Part shown: positions 42,430-51,607 of the stretch, in pieces
How positions within the stretch are numbered: the stretch's first letter is position 1
How the letters are laid out: each line of letters begins with the position of its first letter
Source of the DNA: Thermopetrobacter sp964430935
GTDB taxonomy: Bacteria; Pseudomonadota; Alphaproteobacteria; Rhizobiales; Aestuariivirgaceae
DNA: 64,000 bases
Assembly: GCA_964430935.1 (NCBI GenBank)
Contig: CAYSHK010000036.1
Coordinates: 1-64,000, forward strand
Reading direction: 5' to 3'
The notes under the pieces: model-generated
Told to the model about the DNA's origin: nothing
The model's database searches: none
Seen by the model: only the letters and a program-made list of their open reading frames with translations
Made by a program: the position numbers and the translations under genes

Positions 42430-44066
42430 GAGAGTTCCTCCGGGAAATGCCGCAGGATCGAGAGAAAGGCGTTCGGGGCCGCCTGTCCGAGGCCGCAGAT
42501 GGATCCCTCGCGCATCACGAGGGCGAGATCCTCGAGCAGCTCGCGATCCCAACGCCCCTCCTCCAGCAGCCGCAGGGCGGTTGCGCAACCCTGCCGGCAT
42601 GGCGTGCACTGGCCGCAGGACTCCTCGGCGAAGAAGGCCATGAGGTCGCGTGCCACGGCTTTCAGGTCGTCCCTGTCGGAAAGCACGATGAGGGCTCCGG
42701 ATCCAACGAAGGCGCCATGCCTCTCAAGCGTGCCGAAATCCAGCGGTTCGTCGGCCAGGGTTGCGGGCAGGATGCCGCCGGAGGCACCGCCGGGAAGGAA
42801 GGCCCGCAGCGAATGCCCATCGGCCATGCCGCCGGCCATCTCGATGAGCTGCCGTGCCGTCGCACCCGACGGAGCCTCGTACACTCCCGGCCGACACACC
42901 CTTCCCGATACGGAATACAGGCGCTTCCGCGCCGCATCCGCATCGCCGTTCAGGATCGCGGGAATGCGTGAGATCGTCTCCACGTTGTGCACCAGCGTCG
43001 GCTGTCCGAACAGGCCGTTCTCGGAGACGTAGGGCGGTTTCTGTCTCGGCCACCCGCGCTTGCCCTCCAGCGATTCCAGCAGGGCCGATTCCTCGCCGCA
43101 GACGTAGGCGCCTGCACCGCGCCGGAGATGCACGTATTTCTTCGGTACGATGTTGAGATCCTCCAGCAGCAGGATCTCGCGGGACAGCACCGAATGGACA
43201 TGGGGGTATTCGTCGCGCAGGTAGATGTAGACGCCCTGCGCCTTCAGCGTCTCCGCCGCGATCAGCGCTCCTTCCAGCACGGCATGCGGCGTGCGTTCCA
43301 GAATGTGGCGGTCCTTGAAGGTGCCGGGCTCGCCTTCGTCGGCATTGACGACCACGTATTTCACACCCTCCGCCTCCAGCACCGCGCGCCATTTCGCATG
43401 CGCCGGGAAACCCGCGCCGCCGAGCCCCCGCAGGCCGCTTTCGGCGAGCAGGGAGACGACCTCCTCCGGCTTCAGCTCGCCCCGCCGCACGCGACCGAAA
43501 GCCCGATAGCCGCCCCGCTCCATCCGGGCGCCGAAATCCTCGTACTTCGGAATGACGGCGTTCAGACGCCCCTCCCCGACCAGATCCAGCAGTTCCCCGG
43601 CCGTGGCGCCGCCCCTTCTGTTGCGTCCGGCCATGGCGAACGGAGCCCTGTCGCATCCTCCCATGCACGGGGCTTCGAGGATGCGCACGTGCGGTCCCGC
43701 CATTTCGCGCAGCTCCTCCGCAAGCCGTCCGCCTCCGGCCATGGCGCACGGCAGCGATGTGCAGACGCGCACGGTGACGGGGGGCGGCGGTTTTCCGCCA
43801 TCATCCACGTAGTCGAAATGGGCGTAGAAACGGACCGTCTCGAAGATCTCGGAAAGCGGCAGGTTCATTTCCTCCGCCAGCGCCACCAGCAGCCGCGCCG
43901 GCAGGTGTCCATGCACGTCCTGTATCAGGTGCAGGTGCTCCAGCAGGCTGGTGCGCTCCAGAGAGGGCTTGTCGCCCAGAAGGGATTTCAGCTCGGCGCG
44001 GTCCTTCGCGTCCGCCTGCCGCCCCTTCGGCAGGGCGCGCGCCTTTCTCTTGCTTCCTGGTGCCAT
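42426..44066 (-). CDS. fdsB: Formate dehydrogenase beta subunit, NuoE-NuoF fusion
   Basis: NADH-forming module of the soluble formate dehydrogenase. 546 residues. About 25-175 is NuoE/FdsG-like with [2Fe-2S] ligands CTSLPC and CMGGC. About 190-545 is NuoF/FdsB-like with the FMN/NADH motif GLRGLGGAGFPAHAKW, NADEGEPGTFKDR, GAGAYVCGEESALLESLEG and the [4Fe-4S] ligands ESCGQCTPCRQGC. FdsG and FdsB are separate genes in several well-studied relatives; here they are fused. Overlaps the alpha gene by 4 bases. Confidence 0.93.
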   Translation of the reverse strand: MAPGSKRKARALPKGRQADAKDRAELKSLLGDKPSLERTSLLEHLHLIQDVHGHLPARLLVALAEEMNLPLSEIFETVRFYAHFDYVDDGGKPPPPVTVRVCTSLPCAMAGGGRLAEELREMAGPHVRILEAPCMGGCDRAPFAMAGRNRRGGATAGELLDLVGEGRLNAVIPKYEDFGARMERGGYRAFGRVRRGELKPEEVVSLLAESGLRGLGGAGFPAHAKWRAVLEAEGVKYVVVNADEGEPGTFKDRHILERTPHAVLEGALIAAETLKAQGVYIYLRDEYPHVHSVLSREILLLEDLNIVPKKYVHLRRGAGAYVCGEESALLESLEGKRGWPRQKPPYVSENGLFGQPTLVHNVETISRIPAILNGDADAARKRLYSVSGRVCRPGVYEAPSGATARQLIEMAGGMADGHSLRAFLPGGASGGILPATLADEPLDFGTLERHGAFVGSGALIVLSDRDDLKAVARDLMAFFAEESCGQCTPCRQGCATALRLLEEGRWDRELLEDLALVMREGSICGLGQAAPNAFLSILRHFPEELS

Positions 44067-44125
44067 GGCCGACGGTCCTCAAGCGACTCCGTTGGCCGCC
44101 ATGCTAGACCGCCTGCGCGCGAAAA

Positions 44126-44734
44126 TCAGCCCTGTTTGCCCTTCCGTGCCCGTTCCATGAGATACTGGATGAAACTGCCCTTCTCGTAGCCGCGGTCCCA
44201 GGCGTACCGGAACAGCTCCAGGAACATGTCGGGCCCCTGTCCGGGACCGTCCATGCGGGCCACGATGCGTTTCTCCGGGGGCTTCTTCGCGATGTTCTCC
44301 ACGTCGTCGTCGAAGATGACGATGTTGGGCGTGAAGAACATCTTGTATTTCATCACCCATTTGCGTTCGGGAAGAACTTCTCCGTCGAAATCCGTGACCT
44401 CGCGCTCGCCCTTCTTGTTCATCTGGAGGATGGCGAAGTGCTTGCGCAGAAAGGCGCAGACTTCCGGTCGCGTGAGGTATTTCTCGTGCATCATCGCACA
44501 ATAGGGACAGCCCTTGGTCTCCATGATGACGGCGAGGCGCTTGCCCTGTTTTTTCGCCCGCTCGAGTTCCTCCTTCATGTCGAGAAAGGAATCCTGGATG
44601 AACCACGGCTGCATGTGCAGACCGTCCTCGGTCATATAGCTTTTCGTGCAGGAAAGGTCTTCGGCCGCGCGTGCTAGACTTCCCATGGCCGGAACGGCCA
44701 GAATTGACGTCAGGAAAATTCTGCGGTTGAGCAT
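44126..44734 (-). CDS. Exported thioredoxin-like protein (CPYC)
   Basis: A 202-residue protein with a Tat-like signal (MLNRRIFLTSILAVPAMG, RRIFLTS motif) and a thioredoxin-like fold. The active site is ETKGCPYCAMMHEKYL (CPYC at about residues 76-79), resembling SoxW/thioredoxin-related proteins. The rest (FAILQMNKKGEREVTDFDGE, then YKMFFTPNIVIFDDD with cis-Pro) matches DsbC/SoxW-like folds. It is 59 bases upstream of the formate dehydrogenase beta gene on the same strand and may be in the same transcript. Partner unknown. Confidence 0.82.
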   Translation of the reverse strand: MLNRRIFLTSILAVPAMGSLARAAEDLSCTKSYMTEDGLHMQPWFIQDSFLDMKEELERAKKQGKRLAVIMETKGCPYCAMMHEKYLTRPEVCAFLRKHFAILQMNKKGEREVTDFDGEVLPERKWVMKYKMFFTPNIVIFDDDVENIAKKPPEKRIVARMDGPGQGPDMFLELFRYAWDRGYEKGSFIQYLMERARKGKQG

Positions 44735-44823
44735 GTTTTTTGCCTCGTTCCTTTGCGTTTCCCCATGCTATCGTTAGCAGACACATAGGAGAAACTGAAT
44801 ACAAATCTGCGTCAGAGGCCTTC

Positions 44824-45741
44824 ATGAACCGCCTGAAGATCGGACTCGCGCTAGGTTCCGGCGCGGCCCGCGGCTGGTCGCACATCGGCGTTCTCAACGT
44901 TCTGGAATCGGAGGGCGTGCGGCCAGACGTGATCGCCGGCAGCTCCATCGGCGCGCTGGTCGGGGCCGCCTACGCCACGGGAAACCTGCGCGCCCTGGAG
45001 GCGTGGGCGCGGAAGCTGACGTGGCGCGGCATGGTTTCCCTCATGGATCTGTCGCTGTCCCGCGGCGGACTGATCAGGGGCGGCGAGATCATCGCCTTTC
45101 TGGAGGAGATGGGCGTGCGCGGCGACATGGAGGAGCTGGAAATCCCGTTCATGGCCGTCGCGACGGACCTCACCACCGGTCGCGAAGTATGGCTTCAGGA
45201 GGGACCGGTCGGCAGCGCCATCCATGCCTCCATCTCGATGCCTGGCATTTTCGCGCCGGTCAAGCGCGGGCGTCACTGGCTGCTCGACGGAGGATTGATC
45301 AATCCGGTTCCGGTCTCCGCATGCCGCGCCCTCGGAGCCGATATCATCATCGCCGTGAATCTCAACGGCGACCTGGTCGGCCCCCACCGGCTGCCGAATC
45401 TCTACCGGCGGGAGCCGGACGTCATCACCCAGATTCTCGAAAAGGCCCCCGCGGCGCTGGCGGAAAACCTCTCCCGCATCGCCCCCTCCCTGCAGCCGAG
45501 GGAGAACGCTCCCGGCTACTTCGACGTTCTGGCGGCGTCGATCAATATCATGCAGGACCAGATCACCCGCTCCCGGCTGGCGGGCGAACCGCCCCACGTG
45601 CTGCTCAATCCAAGACTTGCCGGCTTCAATCTTCTCGATTTCGACCGGGCGGAGGAGATCATCGCCGAAGGAGAGGAGACGGCCCGCCGCGCCCTGCCCC
45701 ACATCCGGCACGTCATGGAACGCTACGAGCCGCTCGACTGA
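44824..45741 (+). CDS. Patatin-like phospholipase (RssA-type)
   Basis: A 305-residue patatin-domain lipid acyl hydrolase. The oxyanion glycine loop is LALGSGAARGWSHIGVL (about residues 7-23), the catalytic serine is in GSSIGALVG (Ser about 42), and the aspartate in LLDGGLINPVP (DGG). All catalytic elements are present. Divergent from the thioredoxin-like gene. The start at 44824 (MNRLKIGLALG) fits the family. Substrate unknown. Confidence 0.9.
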   Translation: MNRLKIGLALGSGAARGWSHIGVLNVLESEGVRPDVIAGSSIGALVGAAYATGNLRALEAWARKLTWRGMVSLMDLSLSRGGLIRGGEIIAFLEEMGVRGDMEELEIPFMAVATDLTTGREVWLQEGPVGSAIHASISMPGIFAPVKRGRHWLLDGGLINPVPVSACRALGADIIIAVNLNGDLVGPHRLPNLYRREPDVITQILEKAPAALAENLSRIAPSLQPRENAPGYFDVLAASINIMQDQITRSRLAGEPPHVLLNPRLAGFNLLDFDRAEEIIAEGEETARRALPHIRHVMERYEPLD

Positions 45742-45837
45742 TCCGATGCCGGTTTGCATGCGGCGTCTTGACGGACACCGAACACATTCCCCATTCTTTC
45801 CACTCCCTCCGACCATCAGAACGAGAATGCGTGGCGG

Positions 45838-46632
45838 ATGAATGTGCTCCGATTGATGAAAAGATTGTCCCGCCGCCGGCCGGCCCCGTTGCTTGCGGCC
45901 AACAGGCTGCTAACATCCCCTTCCATCAGGAGAATCGCCCATTCTCTCGGTTTCCTGCCGGAAGACTTCGAAAGTGTCCACTGCATCGGTGACAGTCATC
46001 TGCGATATTTCGATTGGGTTGCACGGCATGCGCTCTGGCTGAATACCCGCTACGAGATCTTCATGGTGCCCGGCGCGACTGCGATGGGCATGGCCAACCC
46101 GAATTCCAGAACCAATGCCCTGCAGAGTTTCTCCGAGTATCTCGCCGCCCGCAAGCCGGTCGAAACGGTTCTGACGATGCTGGGGGAAGTGGATTGCGGA
46201 TTCGTGATCTGGTACAGGGCGGACAAATATGGAGAAAGTCCGGATTCCCAACTCGAAAGATCTTTTTTCAACTATACGGAATTTCTCGACAATATATCAG
46301 CCCTGTATGGATGCAGGATCATCGTGTCCAGCATTCCCCTGCCTACGATCATTGATGGCCAGGACTGGGGTGAGGTCGCAAATCTGCGAAAGGAAGTAAC
46401 CGCGTCTCTCCGTGAAAGAACGGATCTCACTATTCGCTACAACGACATGCTTTCGGAATTCTGTACGCAAAGGGGATACGAATTTCTTGATTTCACCAGT
46501 CCCACCCTGGATCCGGAAACCGGCGTGATCTCGCAAACGTTTCTGGAAAACGACCCCCTGGACCATCACCTTTCCTCGAAGGCCATCGCTCCCCTTATCG
46601 TCGAAAGACTACGCAATCTCGGTTTTTCCTGA
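45838..46632 (+). CDS. SGNH/GDSL-like hydrolase, AT-rich orphan
   Basis: A 264-residue protein with a possible SGNH hydrolase pattern: block I CIGDSHLRYFDW (about residues 49-60), a later LTMLGEVDCG that could carry block III, and block V NDPLDHHLSSKA near the end with its D and H. The amino terminus is basic and not a clear signal peptide. The middle of the gene is strikingly AT-rich (38% GC over 46261-46320), unlike its neighbours, so recent acquisition is likely. Such proteins often modify surface sugars, which is only a guess here. Confidence 0.7.
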   Translation: MNVLRLMKRLSRRRPAPLLAANRLLTSPSIRRIAHSLGFLPEDFESVHCIGDSHLRYFDWVARHALWLNTRYEIFMVPGATAMGMANPNSRTNALQSFSEYLAARKPVETVLTMLGEVDCGFVIWYRADKYGESPDSQLERSFFNYTEFLDNISALYGCRIIVSSIPLPTIIDGQDWGEVANLRKEVTASLRERTDLTIRYNDMLSEFCTQRGYEFLDFTSPTLDPETGVISQTFLENDPLDHHLSSKAIAPLIVERLRNLGFS

Positions 46633-46655
46633 TCGAAGCTCCCGACCGGCGGCGC

Positions 46656-49259
46656 TCAGGATTGCCGCCCGCCGCTGCCGCCGTCCTTTCCGGTGGATTC
46701 CGGGGAGCCGTGGACTTCCGGCGGTTCCGGCGGGAAGCCGCCGCGATCGAATATTTCCGGAGGCAGGGAGCGGACGTGGATGTCGCGTTGCGGGAACGGG
46801 ATCTCGATATCGGCCTCGCGGAAGGCGCGGAAGATGGCGAACCGCAGATCCGAGGCCGTCGAGGCCAGATAGCCCGCGTCGTCGATGTAGACGCGCAGTT
46901 CGAAATCCAGGGAATTGTCGCCGAACCCGGTGAACAGGACGAACGCCTTCGGGGCGGCCAGCGCGCGCGGATGGGAGTTGGCGCAGCGCAGGAGGATCTT
47001 CTCCACCTCGTCTGGGTCGGCGTCGTAGGAAACCCCGATGGGCAGCCGCAGCCGTCCCATGCGCGAGGAATGGTACCAGTTGGACACGGGCTCGGAGATG
47101 AGCGAGGAATTCGGCACGATGATCGAGCAGCGGTCGAAGGTCTCGATTTCCGTGGAGCGGACCTTGATCTTGCGGACAACGCCCTCCCCTCCGGAAACCT
47201 TGATCCAGTCGCCGACCTTGATCGGCCGTTCCGCCAGCAGGATGAGGCCGGAAACGAAATTGTTGACGATGGACTGCAGGCCGAAACCGATACCGATACC
47301 CAGTGCACCGCCCATGAAGGCGAGCGAGGTGTAGTTCACGCCGGCGACGGAGAGCGCCACGAGGAACGCGCCGATGGTCAGCGCGTATTTCGACGTGGTG
47401 AGGAGCGAATGGCGGATGCCGGAATCCAGATTCATCCTCTCCAGCACCCGCCGGTCGAGCCACAGGGTGACGAGCCGGGCGAGGATGAGCCCGATGACGA
47501 GCACGACGATGGCCAGCAGGATGGAGGCCGGCTCGATGGTGATGTTGCCAACCTTGAAGCCGAAGAACGCCGCCTGCGCCCAGTTCGTCATGTCCGTCCA
47601 GTTGACGGCCCAGAGCATGAGGACGACCGGCAGACCCACGAGGACGGTGCCGATGTCCACCAGCGTGGAGAAGAGCACGCCGAGCTGGGTGATGGTGCGC
47701 TCCGGTATGGAAAGGGTCGTGCGCAGGAACTGGCCGGTGTAGGTGTGCCGGTCCAGGGCGTTGCGCACCATGGAATCGGCCAGATGGTGCAGCAGATAGA
47801 GGCCGGCGACGATCGAGGCGGTCAGCACGAGCCGGGTGGTGACGAAATGGGCCAGCGCCACGTAGCCCAGCATCAGCGCCACCGCCACGCCGAGCAGCAC
47901 CAGCCACACGAAGTGGAACACGTAGCGCACCCAGCCGAAGAAGAAGCGGTGCCGCTCGCTGGTCTCCTCCTCCAGCGGCTCGGCCTGCCGCACGCGCAGC
48001 ATGAAGAGCGCGACGAGCACGATGTAGAGGATGGAGGCGAACGCGCTCCAGCCCTCGGAAAAGGCCACCGGCATGAACAGGATGGCGGCGAGCTGGCCCA
48101 TCATATAGTCGATCGAGTAGACGATCGCGATCGCCACGGCGACGCGGAAGGCCCCGCGGGCCCCGGCGTCCGAGATGTTGACGAGCCGCATGTGGGGCGT
48201 GAGCGGACGGAAGATGCCCCGCGCCAGCGCGATCACCACCGCGGAGAACATGATGGACATGGCCAGCGCGTCCAGCAGGCGCACGACGCGCGGGGACGGC
48301 GCGCTGATGGAATAGATGGCGACGTTGAGGACGACCAGCGTCGCGCCCACGACGATGGCGGAGAAGATGGCGACGCGGAGGGCGCGCCAGATGCGGCGGA
48401 AGTCTCCGGGCTCCACCCCCGGCTCGAGCGGCCTGCGCCAGCGCCGCCAGACGAAGATCAGCAGGACGAGGGAGATGAGGAACAGCCCGACGGCGGCGAG
48501 AAATCCGGTATTGTAGCCGCTGCCGTCGCCGGTGGACCATTTCGCGAGCAGCACCTTCAGGCGCAGCAGGAAGTCGGGCAGGGTTGCCAGCCCGTCGAAC
48601 CACAGCAGCGGATTGAGCACGGATCGCGACGGCTGGAAGATGCTGGAGAGCAGGATCTCCCGCTGCCGGTCCGCCGCCTTCCGCGACAATTGGGCCAGCT
48701 CCAGGGCCAGCAGGTTGAGCTTCTTGTCCGCCGCGCCGAGCCGGGACTGCGCCTCCAGAAGCGCCTTGCGCTGGGCCGCGATGGCGGGGTCTTCCGTCTT
48801 GGGATCCTCCGGTGCGGCTCCCAGGGCCTGGAGCTGCTTCTTCACGTTGCGGATGGGCTCTTCCAGATCCTTGCGCGCCGCGAGGATGGAAAGACGCAGT
48901 TTCTCCAGCCGGCCGCGCACCCCGTCCAGTTCCTTGATGGTGACGTCCGGACGGGCGATCTTCATGCGCGCTTCGGAGAGCGCCTTCTCGATGTCCGGAA
49001 TCATCCGCTCGGCGCGCGACGCGCGGGCCTTGATGTCGGACAACGCCTCCAGACGGATGGTGGAAGGCCGCGCGGCGGGCGGGACGGGCTGGTCCGCGCC
49101 TTCGGGCTTCGCGGCCGGTGGTTCGGTCTTCTTCTGCAGCTTCTGCGACGGCTGGTCCGCGCCTTCCGCCGCCGGATTCGCGGCCATGGCGCCGCCGGCG
49201 AGGAAGATCGCGACAAGCACGGCCGCCAGCAGCCTGAATATGTGAGCAGGTGAATTCAT
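46656..49259 (-). CDS. Large MscS-family channel with DUF3772-type N-terminal domain
   Basis: An 867-residue mechanosensitive channel. The signal peptide (MNSPAHIFRLLAAVLVAIFLAGGAMA) is followed by a periplasmic helical region (about 75-240), about ten membrane helices (about 250-640) and the MscS core. The pore-lining helix is GGALGIGIGFGLQSIVNNFVSG, then ERPIKVGDWIKVSGGEGVVRKIKV and the cytoplasmic domain (IVPNSSLIS..NWYHSS). It resembles MscK/YbdG-like large channels in layout. It is downstream of pyrG, whose stop is 55 bases from its start. A proline/glycine-rich tail ends the protein. Confidence 0.9.
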   Translation of the reverse strand: MNSPAHIFRLLAAVLVAIFLAGGAMAANPAAEGADQPSQKLQKKTEPPAAKPEGADQPVPPAARPSTIRLEALSDIKARASRAERMIPDIEKALSEARMKIARPDVTIKELDGVRGRLEKLRLSILAARKDLEEPIRNVKKQLQALGAAPEDPKTEDPAIAAQRKALLEAQSRLGAADKKLNLLALELAQLSRKAADRQREILLSSIFQPSRSVLNPLLWFDGLATLPDFLLRLKVLLAKWSTGDGSGYNTGFLAAVGLFLISLVLLIFVWRRWRRPLEPGVEPGDFRRIWRALRVAIFSAIVVGATLVVLNVAIYSISAPSPRVVRLLDALAMSIMFSAVVIALARGIFRPLTPHMRLVNISDAGARGAFRVAVAIAIVYSIDYMMGQLAAILFMPVAFSEGWSAFASILYIVLVALFMLRVRQAEPLEEETSERHRFFFGWVRYVFHFVWLVLLGVAVALMLGYVALAHFVTTRLVLTASIVAGLYLLHHLADSMVRNALDRHTYTGQFLRTTLSIPERTITQLGVLFSTLVDIGTVLVGLPVVLMLWAVNWTDMTNWAQAAFFGFKVGNITIEPASILLAIVVLVIGLILARLVTLWLDRRVLERMNLDSGIRHSLLTTSKYALTIGAFLVALSVAGVNYTSLAFMGGALGIGIGFGLQSIVNNFVSGLILLAERPIKVGDWIKVSGGEGVVRKIKVRSTEIETFDRCSIIVPNSSLISEPVSNWYHSSRMGRLRLPIGVSYDADPDEVEKILLRCANSHPRALAAPKAFVLFTGFGDNSLDFELRVYIDDAGYLASTASDLRFAIFRAFREADIEIPFPQRDIHVRSLPPEIFDRGGFPPEPPEVHGSPESTGKDGGSGGRQS

Positions 49260-49314
49260 CTCCGCCGTCCCGCCGGATTCGCCATTCGCGCGCATCATGC
49301 CCTTGCAGGAGGGA

Positions 49315-50949
49315 TCAGACAAGGCGGGTCTGCTCTATCGCCGCGGCGATGAAGGAGGCGAACAGCGGATGCGGCTCGAACGGACGGGATTTCAGCTCCG
49401 GGTGGAACTGCACGGCTATGAACCAGGGATGCTCCGGAATCTCCACGATCTCGGGCAGGAGCCCGTCCGGCGACATGCCGGAGAAGATCAGCCCCGCCTT
49501 CTCCAGCGGTTCGCGGTAGCGCATGTTCACTTCGTAGCGGTGCCTGTGCCGTTCCGAGATTTCCGTGGTTCCGTATATCTCCGCGACGCGCGATCCCGGC
49601 TTCAGAACCGCGCGGTATGCGCCGAGGCGCATGGTGCCGCCCAGATCCCCGGAAGCCGAGCGGCGTTCCAGCTCGCCCTCCTTCATCCATTCCGTCATCA
49701 GGCCGACGACGGGCTCCTCGCATTCCCCGAACTCGGTCGAACAGGCCTTCTCGATGCCTGCCAGATGTCTCGCCGCCTCCAGCACCGCCATCTGCATGCC
49801 GAAGCAGATGCCGAAGTACGGCACCTTCCGTTCGCGGGCGAACTTCACGGCCATGATCTTGCCTTCCGCGCCGCGTTCTCCGAAACCGCCCGGAACGAGA
49901 ATGCCGTGCACGTCCTCCAGATACGGAGCGGGATCCTCCTTCTCGAAAATCTCCGATTCGATCCAGCGGATGTTGACCTTGACGCGGTTGGCGATGCCGC
50001 CGTGCGTGAGCGCCTCCATCAGCGACTTGTAGGCGTCCAGCAGGCCGGTGTACTTGCCGACGACCGCGATGGTCACCTCGCCTTCGGGATTGTGGATGGC
50101 CTCGGAGATTTCGTGCCAGCGGGAAAGGTCCGGAGCGGGCGCGCCGTCGATGCCGAAGGCGTGCAGCACCTCCCCGTCCAGTCCCTGTTCGTGATAGGCG
50201 GCCGGTACGTCGTAGATGGAGGCCACGTCCAGCGCCTGGATCACCGCCGAGGGGCGGACGTTGCAGAACAGGGCGATCTTGCGCCGTTCGTTCTCGGGGA
50301 TCTCCCTGTCCGCCCGGCACAGCAGTATGTCCGGCTGGATGCCGATGGAGCGGAGTTCCTTCACCGAGTGCTGGGTGGGCTTGGTCTTCAGCTCGCCCGC
50401 CGCCGGGATCCATGGCACCAGCGTCAGATGCATGTATATGCACTGCCGCGGCTCCAGTTCGTTGCCGAGCTGACGGATCGCCTCGAAGAACGGAAGCGCC
50501 TCGATGTCGCCCACCGTTCCGCCGATCTCGCAGAGCACGAAATCGTAGTCCTCGTTGCCGTCGAGGATGAATTCCTTGATCTCGTTGGTGACGTGGGGAA
50601 TCACCTGCACCGTGGCTCCCAGGTAGTCGCCGCGGCGCTCCTTGCCGATGATCTGCTGGTAGATCCGGCCGGTGGTGATGTTGTCCTGCTGGTTGGCGGA
50701 GCGGCCCGTGAAGCGTTCGTAGTGCCCGAGGTCGAGATCGGTCTCCGCGCCGTCGTCCGTGACGAAGACCTCGCCGTGCTGGTACGGGCTCATGGTGCCC
50801 GGATCGACGTTCAGATAGGGGTCCAGCTTGCGCAGCCGGACGCGGTAGCCGCGCGCCTGGAGAAGCGCGCCGAGGGCCGCCGAGGCCAGCCCCTTGCCCA
50901 GAGAGGACACCACGCCGCCGGTTATGAAGATGTATCGCGCCATGGACAT
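49315..50949 (-). CDS. pyrG: CTP synthase
   Basis: Forms CTP from UTP, ATP and glutamine. 544 residues: the amino-terminal synthase domain (about 1-270) with ITGGVVSSLGKGL (P-loop-like) and DPYLNVDPGTMSPYQHGEVFVTDDG, and a class I glutaminase domain (about 295-540) with the nucleophile in PYFGICFGMQMAV, and the late His/Glu pair near FHPELKSRP. The start at 50949 has AAGG nearby; an in-frame ATG at 50943 (MARYIF) is also possible. It is downstream of secG on the same strand, separated by a terminator. Confidence 0.97.
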   Translation of the reverse strand: MSMARYIFITGGVVSSLGKGLASAALGALLQARGYRVRLRKLDPYLNVDPGTMSPYQHGEVFVTDDGAETDLDLGHYERFTGRSANQQDNITTGRIYQQIIGKERRGDYLGATVQVIPHVTNEIKEFILDGNEDYDFVLCEIGGTVGDIEALPFFEAIRQLGNELEPRQCIYMHLTLVPWIPAAGELKTKPTQHSVKELRSIGIQPDILLCRADREIPENERRKIALFCNVRPSAVIQALDVASIYDVPAAYHEQGLDGEVLHAFGIDGAPAPDLSRWHEISEAIHNPEGEVTIAVVGKYTGLLDAYKSLMEALTHGGIANRVKVNIRWIESEIFEKEDPAPYLEDVHGILVPGGFGERGAEGKIMAVKFARERKVPYFGICFGMQMAVLEAARHLAGIEKACSTEFGECEEPVVGLMTEWMKEGELERRSASGDLGGTMRLGAYRAVLKPGSRVAEIYGTTEISERHRHRYEVNMRYREPLEKAGLIFSGMSPDGLLPEIVEIPEHPWFIAVQFHPELKSRPFEPHPLFASFIAAAIEQTRLV

Positions 50950-51044
50950 AAAGCCTTACAGAAACTCCGGGAACTGTAAAAGGCTTCGCGGTCCGTTATC
51001 CACCGCCTGAAGCCGCATTCCGCAGCGGGAATGGCCGGATACGC

Positions 51045-51073
51045 AAAAAACGGAGGGGCGGTCGAACCGCCCC
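51045..51073 (-). terminator. Rho-independent terminator of secG
   Basis: A perfect 8-bp stem (GGGGCGGT 51055-51062, ACCGCCCC 51066-51073) with a 3-base loop is followed, in the minus direction, by a run of six T (51045-51050). It lies just past the secG stop. Confidence 0.85.
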
Positions 51074-51096
51074 CCGGATGTCGTGCGGGAATGTCG

Positions 51097-51444
51097 TCAG
51101 GGCTTGACCGGCACCTGGGGCGCGGCCGGCACCTTCGGCTGGGCCGGGGCCGGAGCGGGTGCCGTCTGCGCGGGCGCCGCGCCGTTCACCTGGTCGAACA
51201 CCGAACCGGGCTTCTCCGCGCGCACCGAAAGCATGGTCAGCAGGATGGAGGTGACGAAGAACGCCGTGGCCAGGATGGCCGTGGTGCGCGTCAGGGCGTT
51301 GGCCGCGCCGCGGGCCGTGAACAGCGACCCTCCGGAGGAGGAGCCGCCGATGCCCAGCGCGCCGCCCTCTGACCTCTGGAGCAGGATCACGCCGACGAGG
51401 GCGATGGTGATGATGAGGTGGATCACCAGGATGACGGTAATCAT
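51097..51444 (-). CDS. secG: Preprotein translocase subunit SecG
   Basis: Small inner membrane subunit of the SecYEG channel. 115 residues: two hydrophobic helices (about 2-22 and 52-75), the loop LLQRSEGGALGIGGSSSGGSLFTARGAANALTRTTA that is the family signature, and a proline/alanine-rich cytosolic tail (QTAPAPAPAQPKVPAAP). The start at 51444 has GAGG upstream; the frame is open 15 bases further. It lies between tpiA and pyrG, the common alphaproteobacterial order. Confidence 0.95.
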   Translation of the reverse strand: MITVILVIHLIITIALVGVILLQRSEGGALGIGGSSSGGSLFTARGAANALTRTTAILATAFFVTSILLTMLSVRAEKPGSVFDQVNGAAPAQTAPAPAPAQPKVPAAPQVPVKP

Positions 51445-51457
51445 GGCTGCCTCGCGC

Positions 51458-51490
51458 AAAAGCGCCCGCGCGCCTGTTCGGGCGCGGGCG
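51458..51490 (-). terminator. Hairpin between tpiA and secG
   Basis: CGCCCGCGC (51463-51471) and GCGCGGGCG (51482-51490) form a perfect 9-bp stem with a 10-base loop, followed in the minus direction by a short T-run (51458-51461). It ends the tpiA transcript or limits read-through into secG. Confidence 0.65.
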
Positions 51491-51607
51491 GAGAAATTCC
51501 GTTTCTCCAGCCCATGTACTCCCTATCGGGCGGGATTGCAACAGCGAACGGGGGCGCGGATCCATCGTCGGCGCGACGGCCGCGCCCCTCCGTCCACCAT
51601 GTGCGGA

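Noticed and set aside
39556..43032. A 1,100-codon open frame on the + strand over the formate dehydrogenase genes
   Set aside because: Antisense shadow of fdsA/fdsB, rich in Arg/His/Gly with no domain.
46662..49253. An 860-codon open frame on the + strand over the large MscS channel gene
   Set aside because: Antisense to a clear membrane channel gene; composition is that of a reverse-complement frame.
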